A stretch of 64,000 nucleotides of DNA from Bacteroidales bacterium (GTDB taxonomy: Bacteria; Bacteroidota; Bacteroidia; Bacteroidales; GCA-2748055), in contig JAIPBT010000015.1 of assembly GCA_021738565.1 (NCBI GenBank), forward strand, positions 22,520 through 86,519, in the 5' to 3' direction. Each line of letters opens with the position of its first letter. The stretch's first letter is position 1. The notes beneath the pieces are model-generated. The model searched no databases, was not told the DNA's origin, and worked only from the letters and a program-made list of their open reading frames with translations. A program made the position numbers and the translations under genes. Below are positions 1-8,980 of the stretch, in pieces.

Positions 1-52
1 GTGAAGGCAGGGAAATGAACCGCAGGGTTGAGTTCCAGATATTGAGCAAGTA

Positions 53-132
53 ACACTGGTTCTGAATGCATATCTTAATGATAGTGTTTGTCAATAGAAC
101 CAATGTGTTTGCGGATCACCTTTACACATTGG
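53..132 (+). promoter_or_regulatory. Three-arm alternative hairpin region upstream of gcvT
   Basis: Three arms are visible. Bases 53-63 can pair with 96-108 (11 pairs with a two-base bulge), and 100-108 can instead pair perfectly with 124-132 (CCAATGTGT with ACACATTGG). The two pairings exclude each other. There is no T-tract after either, and none of the conserved glycine-riboswitch core is visible. The arrangement could be regulatory for gcvT or only the debris of a mobile repeat. Confidence 0.3.
82..95. repeat. Possible lone end of the TAGTG-type small element
   Basis: The 14 bases from 82 match the left end of the 152-base element at 45042 with one substitution (TAGTGTTTGTCAAT against TAGTGCTTGTCAAT). 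I could not find a matching opposite end nearby, so this may be a relic or chance. Confidence 0.3.
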
Positions 133-237
133 CCGGGTTCGACATTTCATCCTCACCTTATCCTGTTATTTAACAATAGCAATAACAGTAGAAAATGCTA
201 ATTTTGTTAACTGGCATTGCCACTAATTTTAGGTATT

Positions 238-1332
238 ATGAAAAAGACTGTTTTTTATGATCAGCACGTTTCCCTGGGGGGTAAAATGGTGCCATTTGCA
301 GGATATTTGATGCCCGTTGAATTTTCAGGAGTGAAGAATGAACACAACAATGTAAGAACCGGTGCAGGGGTATTTGATGTTTCTCACATGGGGGAAATTT
401 GGGTCAGGGGCAAAAATGCTGCTCCACTGGTTCAGCGTATGACATCCAATGACGTTCAAAAACTTATTCCCGGGAAAGTTCAGTATTCATGTTTTCCAAA
501 TGGAAAAGGAGGGATCGTGGATGATCTGCTGGTCTATAAGTTCGATGACGATGGCTTTTTTCTGGTGGTAAATGCCTCCAATACTGAAAAAGACTGGAAA
601 TGGTTGTCAGATAACAACAGGGAAGGGGCGGAGCTTGTCAATGCTTCAGATGAATTTGCCCAACTTGCAGTGCAGGGTCCGTCCGCGCACCACATCTTAC
701 AGAAACTAACCGCTGTCGATCTTTCCGGAATTCCATATTATAGCTTTGTCCAGGCTGAATTTGCAGGGATGGATAAGGTGGTCATAAGCAATACGGGGTA
801 TACAGGCGCAGGTGGATTTGAACTTTATTTTGAAAATTCCAATGGCAAAGGGATATTAGAAGCCATACTCAAAGCGGGAGCGGAATATGATTTGGTTCCT
901 GCCGGACTTGCTGCCAGAGATACACTGAGGCTGGAAATGGGATTTTGCCTGTACGGAAATGATATAGATGAAACAACATCACCCATCGAGGCCGGTTTGG
1001 GCTGGATAACTAAATTTGTGGATGGCAATGATTTTATTGACAGGGAATACCTTTACCGTCAGAAGCAGGAAGGAGTTTCACGAAGGCTTGCCGGATTTGA
1101 ACTCACTGATCGCGGAATACCGAGAAAGGATTATCCCATCTATAACCAGGATGAAGAACCGATCGGTAAGGTGACATCGGGAACCATGTCTCCCTTTACC
1201 TCCAGATCCATCGGAATGGGATACCTTGAGGTTCCATACCACAAGCAGGGTACCCGGATATGGATTGGTGTCAGGAACAAACTTTTATCTGCAACAGTCG
1301 TGAAACCGCCTTTTATCGATAATTCGAAATAA
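238..1332 (+). CDS. gcvT: Aminomethyltransferase, glycine cleavage system T protein
   Basis: This is the T protein of the glycine cleavage system. It takes the aminomethyl group from the lipoylated H protein and, with tetrahydrofolate, yields 5,10-methylene-THF and ammonia in the cytoplasm. Family signatures are clear: FDVSHMGE at residues 46-53, [10 protein letters not shown] at 91-100 with the conserved acidic pair, [12 protein letters not shown] in the middle, and a C-terminal barrel. The length of 364 residues is normal. I start at the ATG at 238; an upstream in-frame TTG at 217 adds only seven residues with no family support. The other gcv genes are not in the window. The next gene (comB-like) starts 7 bases after the stop, so the two are probably co-transcribed. 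Confidence 0.95.
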   Translation: MKKTVFYDQHVSLGGKMVPFAGYLMPVEFSGVKNEHNNVRTGAGVFDVSHMGEIWVRGKNAAPLVQRMTSNDVQKLIPGKVQYSCFPNGKGGIVDDLLVYKFDDDGFFLVVNASNTEKDWKWLSDNNREGAELVNASDEFAQLAVQGPSAHHILQKLTAVDLSGIPYYSFVQAEFAGMDKVVISNTGYTGAGGFELYFENSNGKGILEAILKAGAEYDLVPAGLAARDTLRLEMGFCLYGNDIDETTSPIEAGLGWITKFVDGNDFIDREYLYRQKQEGVSRRLAGFELTDRGIPRKDYPIYNQDEEPIGKVTSGTMSPFTSRSIGMGYLEVPYHKQGTRIWIGVRNKLLSATVVKPPFIDNSK

Positions 1333-1339
1333 TCTGTCT

Positions 1340-2065
1340 ATGAATAAGGTTGAAGTTTGTTTTAGTCCTGCATTGTACAAGGAATATGAAAACAAAGATG
1401 CCATTGTTGTCGTAACTGATATACTGAGGGCCAGCTCAGCAATAGTGACTGCGTTTATGAATGGTGTTGATAAAATTATTCCCGTTGGAACATTGCAAGA
1501 AGCCAAGGCACTTAAGGATCAAGGGTATATGGTTGCGGCAGAGCGTGATGGGATTGTCAGGGATTTCGCTGACTTCGGAAATTCTCCCTATAACTTCACA
1601 TCAGACAGGGTTCATGGCAGGGAGATCGTTTATTCCACCACCAATGGAACACAGGCCATAAATCTTGCATCAAGCGGTTATATGGTGCTGATTGGAGCAT
1701 ATTTGAACATCAGGGCAACTGCTGATTACATCCTGTCTCACCATAGGGATGTGCTTATCCTTTGTGCAGGATGGAAAAATAAATTCAATCTTGAAGATAC
1801 CCTTTATGCAGGAGCGCTGTCTGAGATGATCCTTCAAGGTAAACACTTTCATACCATATGCGACTCTGTAAAAGCAGCCATTGACCTGTATCATATTGCC
1901 GGAGAAAACATGACACACTATATCGATAAAGTAGCACAAAGGGAACGGTTGAGGAAAAACGGACTTGATGATGTGATCGGTTATTGCCATCAGTATAACC
2001 TGACAACCAAACTACCGGAATATAAAAACAAGTTCATCACGGTTCTTGATAATTCAGAATATTAA
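1340..2065 (+). CDS. comB: ComB-family 2-phosphosulfolactate phosphatase-like protein
   Basis: The 241-residue protein belongs to the ComB family, whose named member hydrolyses 2-phosphosulfolactate to sulfolactate in coenzyme M synthesis. Visible family features are the N-terminal VVVTDILRASSAIVTA strand-helix, FGNSP, the STTNGTQA segment (residues about 102-109) and LCAGWKNKFNLEDTLYAG. Bacteroidota are not known to make coenzyme M, so the physiological substrate here is open; sulfolactate metabolism or an unrelated phosphatase role are possible. It sits 7 bases behind gcvT and 108 bases ahead of serC. Confidence 0.8.
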   Translation: MNKVEVCFSPALYKEYENKDAIVVVTDILRASSAIVTAFMNGVDKIIPVGTLQEAKALKDQGYMVAAERDGIVRDFADFGNSPYNFTSDRVHGREIVYSTTNGTQAINLASSGYMVLIGAYLNIRATADYILSHHRDVLILCAGWKNKFNLEDTLYAGALSEMILQGKHFHTICDSVKAAIDLYHIAGENMTHYIDKVAQRERLRKNGLDDVIGYCHQYNLTTKLPEYKNKFITVLDNSEY

Positions 2066-2173
2066 CCGAATGTTAGCTTTTAGTTTAAAACTAAATGTCC
2101 TGTTTTTTGTGATAGTTTGTTGAATAACTATCTTTATTGTTATTTAAATAACGGAAATTTTAATTAATAAACG

Positions 2174-3244
2174 ATGAAAAAGTATAATTTTTACGCGGGT
2201 CCGTCCATTCTTTCGGAGCATACCATAAAGAATACGGCAGAAGCCATACTCGATTTCTCCGGAATGGGATTATCAATAATGGAAATTTCACACAGGAGCA
2301 AGGAGTTTATTGCTGTTATGGAAAAAGCTCAGTTGTTGTTCAAAGAGCTTCTTGGCATTCCTGATGGCTATAGTGTTTTATTCCTGCAGGGAGGCGCCAG
2401 TTTGCAGTTTTGTATGGTTCCTTATAACCTGCTGGTCAATAAGGCAGCATACCTGGACACTGGTTCCTGGGCATCAAAAGCCATCAAAGAGGCAAAGATC
2501 TTTGGTGAGGTTGATGTAGTGGCGTCATCAAAAGATTCAACTTATGGATTCATTCCAAAGGGGTATAAGATACCTTCAGATGCAGATTACTTTCACATTA
2601 CCACCAACAACACCATATACGGTACCGAGATAAAAAAGGACATTGATGCTCCGGTGCCCCTGGTGGCAGACATGTCTTCTGATATTTTCAGCCGGCCCAT
2701 GGACGTATCAAAATATGCCTTGATCTATGGTGGTGCACAAAAAAACCTTGCTCCTTCGGGAGTTACTTTTGTTATCATCAGGAACGACATACTGGGGAAT
2801 GTAAGCAGGCCAATACCTACGATGCTGGATTATGCAACCCACATTGAAAAGGAATCAATGTTCAATACCCCGCCCGTAGTTCCTGTATATGCAGCGCTGC
2901 AGACACTGGAATGGTACAGGCAAAAAGGTGGCGTTGGCGCAATGCACCGGGAAAACAATGAGAAAGCTGAGTTGATTTACGGTGAGATTGACAGGAATAA
3001 ATTGTTTGAGCCCAATGTAAAAGATCCTGAGGACAGGTCCATTATGAATGTAACATTTGTAATGAATCATCATTACAAGGACCTTGAATCTGAATTTCTT
3101 GCTTATGCCACAGAAAAGGGGATGGTCGGCATCAAGGGACACAGATCTGTCGGAGGGTTCCGTGCTTCCATATACAATGCAATGCCTCTATCAGGCGTTG
3201 AAGCCCTTGTGGAAGTTATGAAAGAATTTGAAAAAAAACATTAA
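2174..3244 (+). CDS. serC: Phosphoserine aminotransferase
   Basis: SerC converts 3-phosphohydroxypyruvate and glutamate to phosphoserine, the second step of serine synthesis, using pyridoxal phosphate. The sequence opens with the typical [12 protein letters not shown] and holds the Schiff-base lysine at K190 in [14 protein letters not shown]. It ends with [17 protein letters not shown], the phosphate-binding end found in all SerC. The length of 356 is standard. serA follows after 11 bases, giving the first two steps of the pathway in one transcript; serB is not in the window. Confidence 0.96.
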   Translation: MKKYNFYAGPSILSEHTIKNTAEAILDFSGMGLSIMEISHRSKEFIAVMEKAQLLFKELLGIPDGYSVLFLQGGASLQFCMVPYNLLVNKAAYLDTGSWASKAIKEAKIFGEVDVVASSKDSTYGFIPKGYKIPSDADYFHITTNNTIYGTEIKKDIDAPVPLVADMSSDIFSRPMDVSKYALIYGGAQKNLAPSGVTFVIIRNDILGNVSRPIPTMLDYATHIEKESMFNTPPVVPVYAALQTLEWYRQKGGVGAMHRENNEKAELIYGEIDRNKLFEPNVKDPEDRSIMNVTFVMNHHYKDLESEFLAYATEKGMVGIKGHRSVGGFRASIYNAMPLSGVEALVEVMKEFEKKH

Positions 3245-3255
3245 AATAAATAGTT

Positions 3256-4176
3256 ATGACAAAAGTACTGGTTGCTACAGAAAAGCCTTTTTCCAATGCA
3301 GCAATTGCAGAGGTAAAAAAGGTATTCCAGGAAGCAGGTTATGAACTGAAATTACTCGAACAGTATGCGGATAAAGGTGAACTGCTGAAGGAGGTTAAAG
3401 ATGTTCAGGCTCTGATTATCAGAAGCGACAAGGTTGATAGTGAGGTTATTGAAGCTGCACAGGCGCTTAAGATAGTCGTGCGCGCAGGTGCCGGATACGA
3501 TAATGTTGACCTTGAGGCAGCATCTGAAAACGGAGTTGTTGCAATGAATACACCTGGACAGAATTCAAATGCAGTTGCAGAACTTGTTTTTGGCATGTTG
3601 ATTTATCTGAACCGCAACAGGTTCAATGCAAAAGCAGGTACTGAGTTAAGAGGGAAAAAACTGGGAATTCATGCTTACGGCTATGTTGGACGCATCGTTG
3701 CATCCATTGCAAAAGGCCTGGGTATGTATGTGTATGCTTTTGACCCGTATGTGGACAGGACAATAATTGAAAATGATGGAGTTATCCACCTTAATTCAGT
3801 TGAAGAATTATACGACACCTGCCAGTATGTATCTTTGCACATTCCGGCGAATGAGCAGACAAAACAATCGATCAATGAAAATCTTATATCAAGGATGCCG
3901 GAAGGCGCTACTATTGTTAATACTGCAAGGAAAGAGGTTATCTATGAGAAAGATCTTCTGAAATTAATGGCTGAACGTGATGATCTCAGGTACCTGTCGG
4001 ACATTGCTCCTGATTGCAGGGACCAATTGCAGGAAAAATATCCCGACAGGGTATTTTTCACACCAAAGAAAATGGGAGCGCAGACTGCAGAGGCCAACCT
4101 GAATGCAGGCGTGGCTGCAGCTAAGCAGATCGTGGGTTTCCTTGAGAACGGAGATGCAACATTTAAGGTAAATTAG
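3256..4176 (+). CDS. serA: D-3-phosphoglycerate dehydrogenase, short type with Lys at the catalytic His site
   Basis: This NAD-dependent 2-hydroxyacid dehydrogenase oxidises 3-phosphoglycerate to 3-phosphohydroxypyruvate. At 306 residues it has only substrate and nucleotide domains, with no C-terminal ACT or ASB regulatory domain. The cofactor loop reads GIHAYGYVGR (138-146), where the first Gly of GxGxxG is Ala. Catalytic Arg is R225 in NTARKE. At the position of the catalytic His (usually in TPHxGG) the sequence has TPKKMGAQ, putting Lys at about K271. Short PGDHs with this Lys form a recognised subgroup (type IIIK) that includes Bacteroidota and some protists. Feedback inhibition by serine through an ACT domain is therefore not expected. 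Confidence 0.9.
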   Translation: MTKVLVATEKPFSNAAIAEVKKVFQEAGYELKLLEQYADKGELLKEVKDVQALIIRSDKVDSEVIEAAQALKIVVRAGAGYDNVDLEAASENGVVAMNTPGQNSNAVAELVFGMLIYLNRNRFNAKAGTELRGKKLGIHAYGYVGRIVASIAKGLGMYVYAFDPYVDRTIIENDGVIHLNSVEELYDTCQYVSLHIPANEQTKQSINENLISRMPEGATIVNTARKEVIYEKDLLKLMAERDDLRYLSDIAPDCRDQLQEKYPDRVFFTPKKMGAQTAEANLNAGVAAAKQIVGFLENGDATFKVN

Positions 4177-4193
4177 ACAAGGATATCATTTCT

Positions 4194-5441
4194 ATGGCAG
4201 TAATTAAACCATTCAAAGGGTTCCGGCCACCCGTAAAATTTGTCAGGGACGTGGCATCAAGGCCCTATGACGTACTCAATTCTGAAGAAGCCAGGGAGGA
4301 AGTAAAGGGAAATCCCCATTCTTTCCTGCATGTTGTTAAGCCCGAGGTAGATATTGATGAAAGCGTTGACCTTCATTCAGAAGAAGTTTACCGCAAAGCA
4401 AAAGAGAACCTGGATCAGCTGATCAAAGAAGGTTTCTTTGTGCAGGATGGGCGTGAAATATTCTATATATACGCGCAGACAATGAACGGGAATACACAGT
4501 ATGGAATTGTAGGCTGTGCAGCTGTTGAAGATTACATGACTGGAGTAATTCAGAAGCATGAACTGACCCGGCCGGATAAGGAAGAAGACAGGATGAACCA
4601 CATCCGGGTCACCAATTTCAATGCAGAACCGGTCTTTTTTGCATATCCGGATCATGATGGAATCAATGCAATTGTGGAAAGAATTGTGAAGGGGAAGCCT
4701 GTATACGACTTTGTTACTGACGACGGTGTCGGACATCATTTCTGGTTGTTGGAAGATCCGGTGGATATTTCAGATATAACAGGTTATTTTCAAAACGATA
4801 TTCCTTTCACCTATGTTGCAGATGGCCATCACAGGACAGCTGCCGCAGCACTTGTGGGTAATGAGAGGAAAATGAATAATCCGGATCATACCGGAAATGA
4901 AGAATACAATTATTTTCTTGCTGTGCATTTCCCGGGTTCCCAATTAAACATTATAGACTATAACCGCGTGGTTACAGATCTTAATGACCTTACAGCCAAG
5001 CAATTTTTGAGTGAACTGGACAAGGGGTTCGAGGTGAAGCAGATCGGTAAAGAGATTTTTAAACCAACAGACCCACATACATTCAGTATGTACCTTGAAG
5101 GCAACTGGTTTTCTTTGAAGGCAAAACCATCAACTTACAATGATGATGATCCCATTGGTTGCCTTGATGTAACGGTACTCTCTGACCAGGTGCTGGGTCC
5201 GATTTTAAATATTACCGATCTGCGAAAATCGGATCGCATTGATTTTGTCGGCGGGATCCGGGGACTTGAGGAACTCAGGAAGATGGTCGACAAAGGAGAA
5301 ATGGAGGTGGCTTTTGCGTTGTACCCGGTATCAATGAAGCAATTAATGGATATTGCGGACAATAACCTTATCATGCCTCCCAAAACCACGTGGTTCGAAC
5401 CAAAATTAAGAAGCGGATTGGTAATACATTCACTTGAATAG
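4194..5441 (+). CDS. DUF1015 family protein
   Basis: The 415-residue cytosolic protein is a full-length DUF1015 member. The family hallmark DGHHR is at residues 210-214, in the context YVADGHHRTAAAA, and the N-terminal KPFKGFRPPVKFVRDVASRPYDV stretch is also typical. Its biochemical function is not established. It lies 17 bases behind serA and 3 bases ahead of yggS, which fits its frequent association with serA/serC in this phylum and suggests a role tied to serine or PLP metabolism. That link is inference from context only. Confidence 0.85.
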   Translation: MAVIKPFKGFRPPVKFVRDVASRPYDVLNSEEAREEVKGNPHSFLHVVKPEVDIDESVDLHSEEVYRKAKENLDQLIKEGFFVQDGREIFYIYAQTMNGNTQYGIVGCAAVEDYMTGVIQKHELTRPDKEEDRMNHIRVTNFNAEPVFFAYPDHDGINAIVERIVKGKPVYDFVTDDGVGHHFWLLEDPVDISDITGYFQNDIPFTYVADGHHRTAAAALVGNERKMNNPDHTGNEEYNYFLAVHFPGSQLNIIDYNRVVTDLNDLTAKQFLSELDKGFEVKQIGKEIFKPTDPHTFSMYLEGNWFSLKAKPSTYNDDDPIGCLDVTVLSDQVLGPILNITDLRKSDRIDFVGGIRGLEELRKMVDKGEMEVAFALYPVSMKQLMDIADNNLIMPPKTTWFEPKLRSGLVIHSLE

Positions 5442-5444
5442 AGC

Positions 5445-6116
5445 ATGGATATTATACAGAACCTGAAAAATGTCAGATCTTCGATTCCTTCAAATGTGAC
5501 CATTGTTGCTGTGTCAAAGACCAAGCCTGTTCAGATGGTAAAGGATCTTTATACTTACGGACACAGGGATTTTGGAGAAAACAAGGTTCAGGAGCTGTTG
5601 GAAAAATCCGAAGAGCTTCCTGAAGATATACGTTGGCACATGATCGGCCATCTGCAATCCAATAAAGTGAAATATATCGCTGGTTTTGTGACGCTTATTC
5701 ATGGGGTAGACAGTCTGAAATTGTTAAATGTGATCAATAAAGAAGGGAGAAAGAGCAACCGTGTAATTGATTGCCTGTTGCAGGTTCATATCGCTCGTGA
5801 AAGCACCAAATTTGGATTTGACGAGCATGAACTCAATGGCCTGTTTGAGGAAAATAACTTGAATGAGCTGGATTTTGTCGGGATTCGGGGACTTATGGGG
5901 ATGGCTACTTTTACAGAGGATTTTGAGCTGGTAAGGAAGGAGTTTCAAAATCTAAAACGTATATTTGATCAATTGAAGGAGAATCGGTTCAGGGAACAAC
6001 AGGGGTTCTCAATACTGTCTATGGGTATGTCAGCTGATTACCACACAGCAGTTGAAGAAGGGAGCAACATGATCCGGGTGGGAAGCACAATTTTTGGCGA
6101 AAGGAATTATACATAA
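5445..6116 (+). CDS. yggS: YggS-type PLP homeostasis protein
   Basis: This is a member of the PLP-binding homeostasis protein family (YggS/PROSC), single-domain alanine-racemase-fold proteins that buffer pyridoxal phosphate and affect amino and keto acid pools. The PLP lysine is K25 in VAVSKTKP. The family blocks FGENKVQELLEK, WHMIGHLQSNKV and the C-terminal LSMGMSADYHTAVEEGS and VGSTIFGER are all present. Length (223) is usual. It is the fourth gene of the serC-serA operon, starting 3 bases after the DUF1015 stop, next to a PLP enzyme gene two positions upstream. Confidence 0.93.
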   Translation: MDIIQNLKNVRSSIPSNVTIVAVSKTKPVQMVKDLYTYGHRDFGENKVQELLEKSEELPEDIRWHMIGHLQSNKVKYIAGFVTLIHGVDSLKLLNVINKEGRKSNRVIDCLLQVHIARESTKFGFDEHELNGLFEENNLNELDFVGIRGLMGMATFTEDFELVRKEFQNLKRIFDQLKENRFREQQGFSILSMGMSADYHTAVEEGSNMIRVGSTIFGERNYT

Positions 6117-6129
6117 CTATTGTTTTGAT

Positions 6130-7107
6130 ATGGTGGATCTTTCAGTAAAATATGCAGGATTGGATTTAAAAAGTCCGCTTGTTGTCTCCAGCAGCGGGCT
6201 GACAAGTTCTGTAAACAGAATTAAGAAAATTGCCCGGGCTGGTGCGGGGGCAGTTGTTCTTAAATCTCTTTTCGAGGAACAGATTGAATACGAAATCGGG
6301 CAGATGGAAACTGGTGATGGTTATCCGGAAGCAGCCGACTACCTGAAGGCATATGCGCGTGAAAATTCAGTGAGCAATTACTTGCAACTCATCAGGGATG
6401 CTAAAGATGCGGTAAACATACCTGTGATCGCAAGCGTGAATTGCTATTCAAGTGATGAATGGACGGATTTTACTGCAAAAATGGAGGAAGCTGGTGCAGA
6501 TGCACTTGAACTCAATATATATTTTATTGCCAATGATAAGCACAAGGATCCGAGGGAATATGAACAAGCATACCTGAATATCGTGGAAGAAGTAAAAAAG
6601 AAAGTTACCATTCCAGTAATCATTAAATTGGGAATGCATTTTACCAACCTGTCGTGGATGGCAGAACAATTGTCCATAAGAGGAGCTTCCGGAATAGTCC
6701 TTTTCAATCGATTTTATGCACCGGATATAAATACGGATGATTTTACTATGGGCGCATCGGCGGTGCTAAGTACACCCGCTGAGATCCGTAATTCACTGAG
6801 ATGGGTGGGCATCATTTCTTCGGAAGTGGATAAGCTGGATATTGCAGCATCAACCGGAGTTCATAACGGATTGGGTGCTGTCAAGCAAATTCTTGCCGGT
6901 GCTGAAGCTGTTCAGGTATGCTCTGTGCTCTACAGGAATGGTGTTGAATATTTGCGTAACATTATTGCAGAACTTAAAAACTGGATGGAAAAGAAACAGT
7001 ACCAGTCCATCAGTGAATTCAAGGGAAAGATGAACTATTCATCAATTAAGGATCCTGCTATCTACGAAAGGGCACAGTTCATTAAATATTTTTCAAAACT
7101 GCATTGA
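6130..7107 (+). CDS. Dihydroorotate dehydrogenase-like flavoprotein
   Basis: The protein is a PyrD-like TIM-barrel flavoprotein. It contains KSPLVVSSSGLTSS near the N-terminus, IPVIASVNCYSSDEW (about residues 96-110), ADALELNIYF, PVIIKLGMHF and SGIVLFNRFYAPDI, which correspond to FMN- and substrate-binding strands of class 1 enzymes. Members of this subfamily are usually a second copy beside a true pyrD, and their substrate is not certain; it could act on dihydroorotate or a related pyrimidine. I chose the ATG at 6130, 13 bases after yggS, because the residues before it in the longer frame (from 6094, overlapping yggS) have no family support. Confidence 0.8.
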   Translation: MVDLSVKYAGLDLKSPLVVSSSGLTSSVNRIKKIARAGAGAVVLKSLFEEQIEYEIGQMETGDGYPEAADYLKAYARENSVSNYLQLIRDAKDAVNIPVIASVNCYSSDEWTDFTAKMEEAGADALELNIYFIANDKHKDPREYEQAYLNIVEEVKKKVTIPVIIKLGMHFTNLSWMAEQLSIRGASGIVLFNRFYAPDINTDDFTMGASAVLSTPAEIRNSLRWVGIISSEVDKLDIAASTGVHNGLGAVKQILAGAEAVQVCSVLYRNGVEYLRNIIAELKNWMEKKQYQSISEFKGKMNYSSIKDPAIYERAQFIKYFSKLH

Positions 7108-7110
7108 TGC

Positions 7111-7650
7111 TTAGAAATTTTTGACAGTATTGATGAGTTCATTTATCAGCGCTTTCTTATGTTCCGTTGCCCTGGGAACAGCATCCTGTAATCTGGCCAG
7201 CAACCTTGCTGTTTCTTCATCGGTCAGTTCACTTAAATGATTCTCTATAACGGTAAGGGCCTCAACAGCAACGAGATATTCCTCCCTGATCAACAGGTCT
7301 GTGAACAGCCCCGTATATTTCGCATAATTTAACCCGCTTTGCCAGCAGGAGGAAACAAGGTGGTGCCTGATGTCCTTAAGACTGCTGTCTTTTATAGCAC
7401 GTATCACATAGGGCACCGACTCATTCTGTTTAAGGTCATTGATCAGGTCAATACAGGCGCCCAGGATCTCATTGTCATCCGCATTCAGCAGAAGGTCAAA
7501 GATTTCAGGCAGGAAAATGATTTTTCCATGATCCCTGATCTCATTTATTGTAGTTATGATCGCTGAAGAGTTTCCTGACCTCAGAATGCTGATGGTCTTC
7601 TTTTCAGATTCCTTATCTGAATGTTGGGAGGATTTTGCTGTGCTTTCCAT
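7111..7650 (-). CDS. HEAT-repeat-like small helical protein
   Basis: I do not recognise a named family. The 179 residues are almost wholly helical, acidic at the N-terminus (KSSQHSDKESEKK), and contain about four HEAT-like helix pairs, e.g. AIITTINEIRDHGKIIFLPEIFDLLLN and ADDNEILGACIDLINDL followed by ESVPYVIRAIKDSS. There is no signal peptide or membrane segment, so a cytosolic scaffold or adaptor is likely. The gene converges with the dihydroorotate-dehydrogenase-like gene with 3 bases between stops. A 121-base small mobile element ends 10 bases upstream of its start, separating it from the TPR gene. Confidence 0.7.
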   Translation of the reverse strand: MESTAKSSQHSDKESEKKTISILRSGNSSAIITTINEIRDHGKIIFLPEIFDLLLNADDNEILGACIDLINDLKQNESVPYVIRAIKDSSLKDIRHHLVSSCWQSGLNYAKYTGLFTDLLIREEYLVAVEALTVIENHLSELTDEETARLLARLQDAVPRATEHKKALINELINTVKNF

Positions 7651-7659
7651 TTTTTTAAT

Positions 7660-7780
7660 TAGTGTCAGAATAAAAACTAATATTATTTTGTCTTGCTTGA
7701 AAAGAAAGAGACAAGAGCATCCCGAAGCTATTGGCGTTTTAGCTTCGCTGAGCTCGTAAACCCGGTTCTTTCAAGCACTA
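7660..7780 (+). mobile_element. Small non-autonomous element with TAGTG...CACTA ends (121 bases)
   Basis: The element begins TAGTGTCAGAA and ends TTCAAGCACTA, with TA at both outer edges as expected of a TA-target insertion. It shares the block ACTAATATTATTT and GACAAGAGCATCCCGA with the copy at 63660-63877 (opposite strand). It contains an inner inverted repeat, GAAGCTA with TAGCTTC. Its right TA with the adjacent C forms the reverse complement of the TAG stop codon of the TPR gene (7778-7780). No ORF inside. Confidence 0.7.
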
Positions 7781-8980
7781 ATTGCATAATCTTTGAATAT
7801 AAGAGATGGCCTCTTTTTTACCGTACTGAAAGGATTTTTTGAAGTTAAAACATGCAATATCCTTTTTATTTAGTTCAAGATCGGCAATTCCCTTGGCAAA
7901 CCAGGTATCAGCATTTTCAGGATCAAGGTCAAGTGCCATGGAATAGTCCCTTTCTGCAAATTTATACATCTTTGTGGCTGCATAAGACAGTCCCCTGTTG
8001 TAAAAATATTCCGAAACGCCCTGATCCAGTTCAAGGGCCTTGTTAAATGATGAAATGGCATTGATGTATTTTTTCTGATGCATGTATACCTTCCCGATTT
8101 CATTGTATCCACCAGCATTACCAGGGAATAATTGTATATATGAACTTAAAACCGTTACAGCTTCTTCATATTTCTCCAGGTGCATCAGGATCTTACCGTA
8201 AATCAAGTAATGCGGGAATTCATCCGGAGCCTGGCGGAGGAGTTTACTGCAATCTGCTTCTGCTTCTAAGTAATTACCCTCGTTTGTATACAGTTCTATT
8301 CTTAATTTAAGAGAAGCTGTGTTTCTGTAGTCAGACCTGATCGAAACATCAAGGGCTTCCTTTGCAGCTTTATTATTACCGGTAGCAAGGTAGATTTCGG
8401 CAATTTTCTGGTTGACCGTTGTTCGATTAAAACCTTTTATATGCAGATCATTCAGGATGTTCAGCGCTTCAAGGTATTTTCCGTTTGATTTAAGGTAATT
8501 TGCTTCCTGAAGTAGTAAATCATAAGCGTTGTACCATTCCCGCTCTTTCCAGAGATTTTTCCATGCAGATGTATGCTCAATCAGTGTTAGGTCTTTGTCA
8601 AGCAGCAACTCTTTTTCCGGTTTTTTAAAGGATGAACCCAAATGTTGCCTTAAATATTTCACAGAAAGTTCGGGATGGTTCAATCTTGCTTCGCATTTCG
8701 CCAGCATCAGGCTGCTCCTGGCCCCCGCTCTCTTGTTAACCAACAGAAAGTCGGGTATGGCCTTGTCGTACATTTTTGTTTCATAATAGCACATACCACG
8801 CTGGTAAAGCGCGTCGAGATCATAGGGATTTTCCGAGATCTCTTCATCCAGGATCTCAATCGCTGGTCCATAATCTCCGTTTTTCATCAATGCCCTTGCC
8901 TCCAGGTATCGATCAATAACCTGCTGGCTTGAAATATCCTGAAATAAAACGCTTAGGATAATGATTGCAATTACTCTCAT
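7778..8980 (-). CDS. Exported tetratricopeptide-repeat protein
   Basis: The 400-residue protein opens with a signal-peptide-like MRVIAIIILSVLFQDISSQ and then has serial TPR units throughout. Examples are ALYQRGMCYYETKMYDKAIPDFLLV (residues about 55-79), AGGYNEIGKVYMHQKKYINAISSFNKALEL and AEYFYNRGLSYAATK near the C-terminus. It probably works as a periplasmic or surface scaffold. Its start overlaps the end of the upstream FN3/type-IX protein gene by 4 bases, so the two are translationally coupled and may act together at the cell surface. The stop codon TAG (7780-7778) is built from the end of a small mobile element, so the native C-terminus may have been altered by the insertion. Confidence 0.8.
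   Translation of the reverse strand: MRVIAIIILSVLFQDISSQQVIDRYLEARALMKNGDYGPAIEILDEEISENPYDLDALYQRGMCYYETKMYDKAIPDFLLVNKRAGARSSLMLAKCEARLNHPELSVKYLRQHLGSSFKKPEKELLLDKDLTLIEHTSAWKNLWKEREWYNAYDLLLQEANYLKSNGKYLEALNILNDLHIKGFNRTTVNQKIAEIYLATGNNKAAKEALDVSIRSDYRNTASLKLRIELYTNEGNYLEAEADCSKLLRQAPDEFPHYLIYGKILMHLEKYEEAVTVLSSYIQLFPGNAGGYNEIGKVYMHQKKYINAISSFNKALELDQGVSEYFYNRGLSYAATKMYKFAERDYSMALDLDPENADTWFAKGIADLELNKKDIACFNFKKSFQYGKKEAISYIQRLCN

Noticed and set aside
1..237. Glycine riboswitch upstream of gcvT
   Set aside because: None of the conserved core segments of the glycine aptamer can be found; only simple inverted repeats are present.
2070..2123. Small frame (17 codons, starting MLAFSLKLNV) with two hairpins upstream of serC, seen as a possible serine leader attenuator
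   Set aside because: Only one Ser and one Cys codon, and neither hairpin (2111-2132, 2139-2152) is followed by a T-tract or shares an arm with a terminator.
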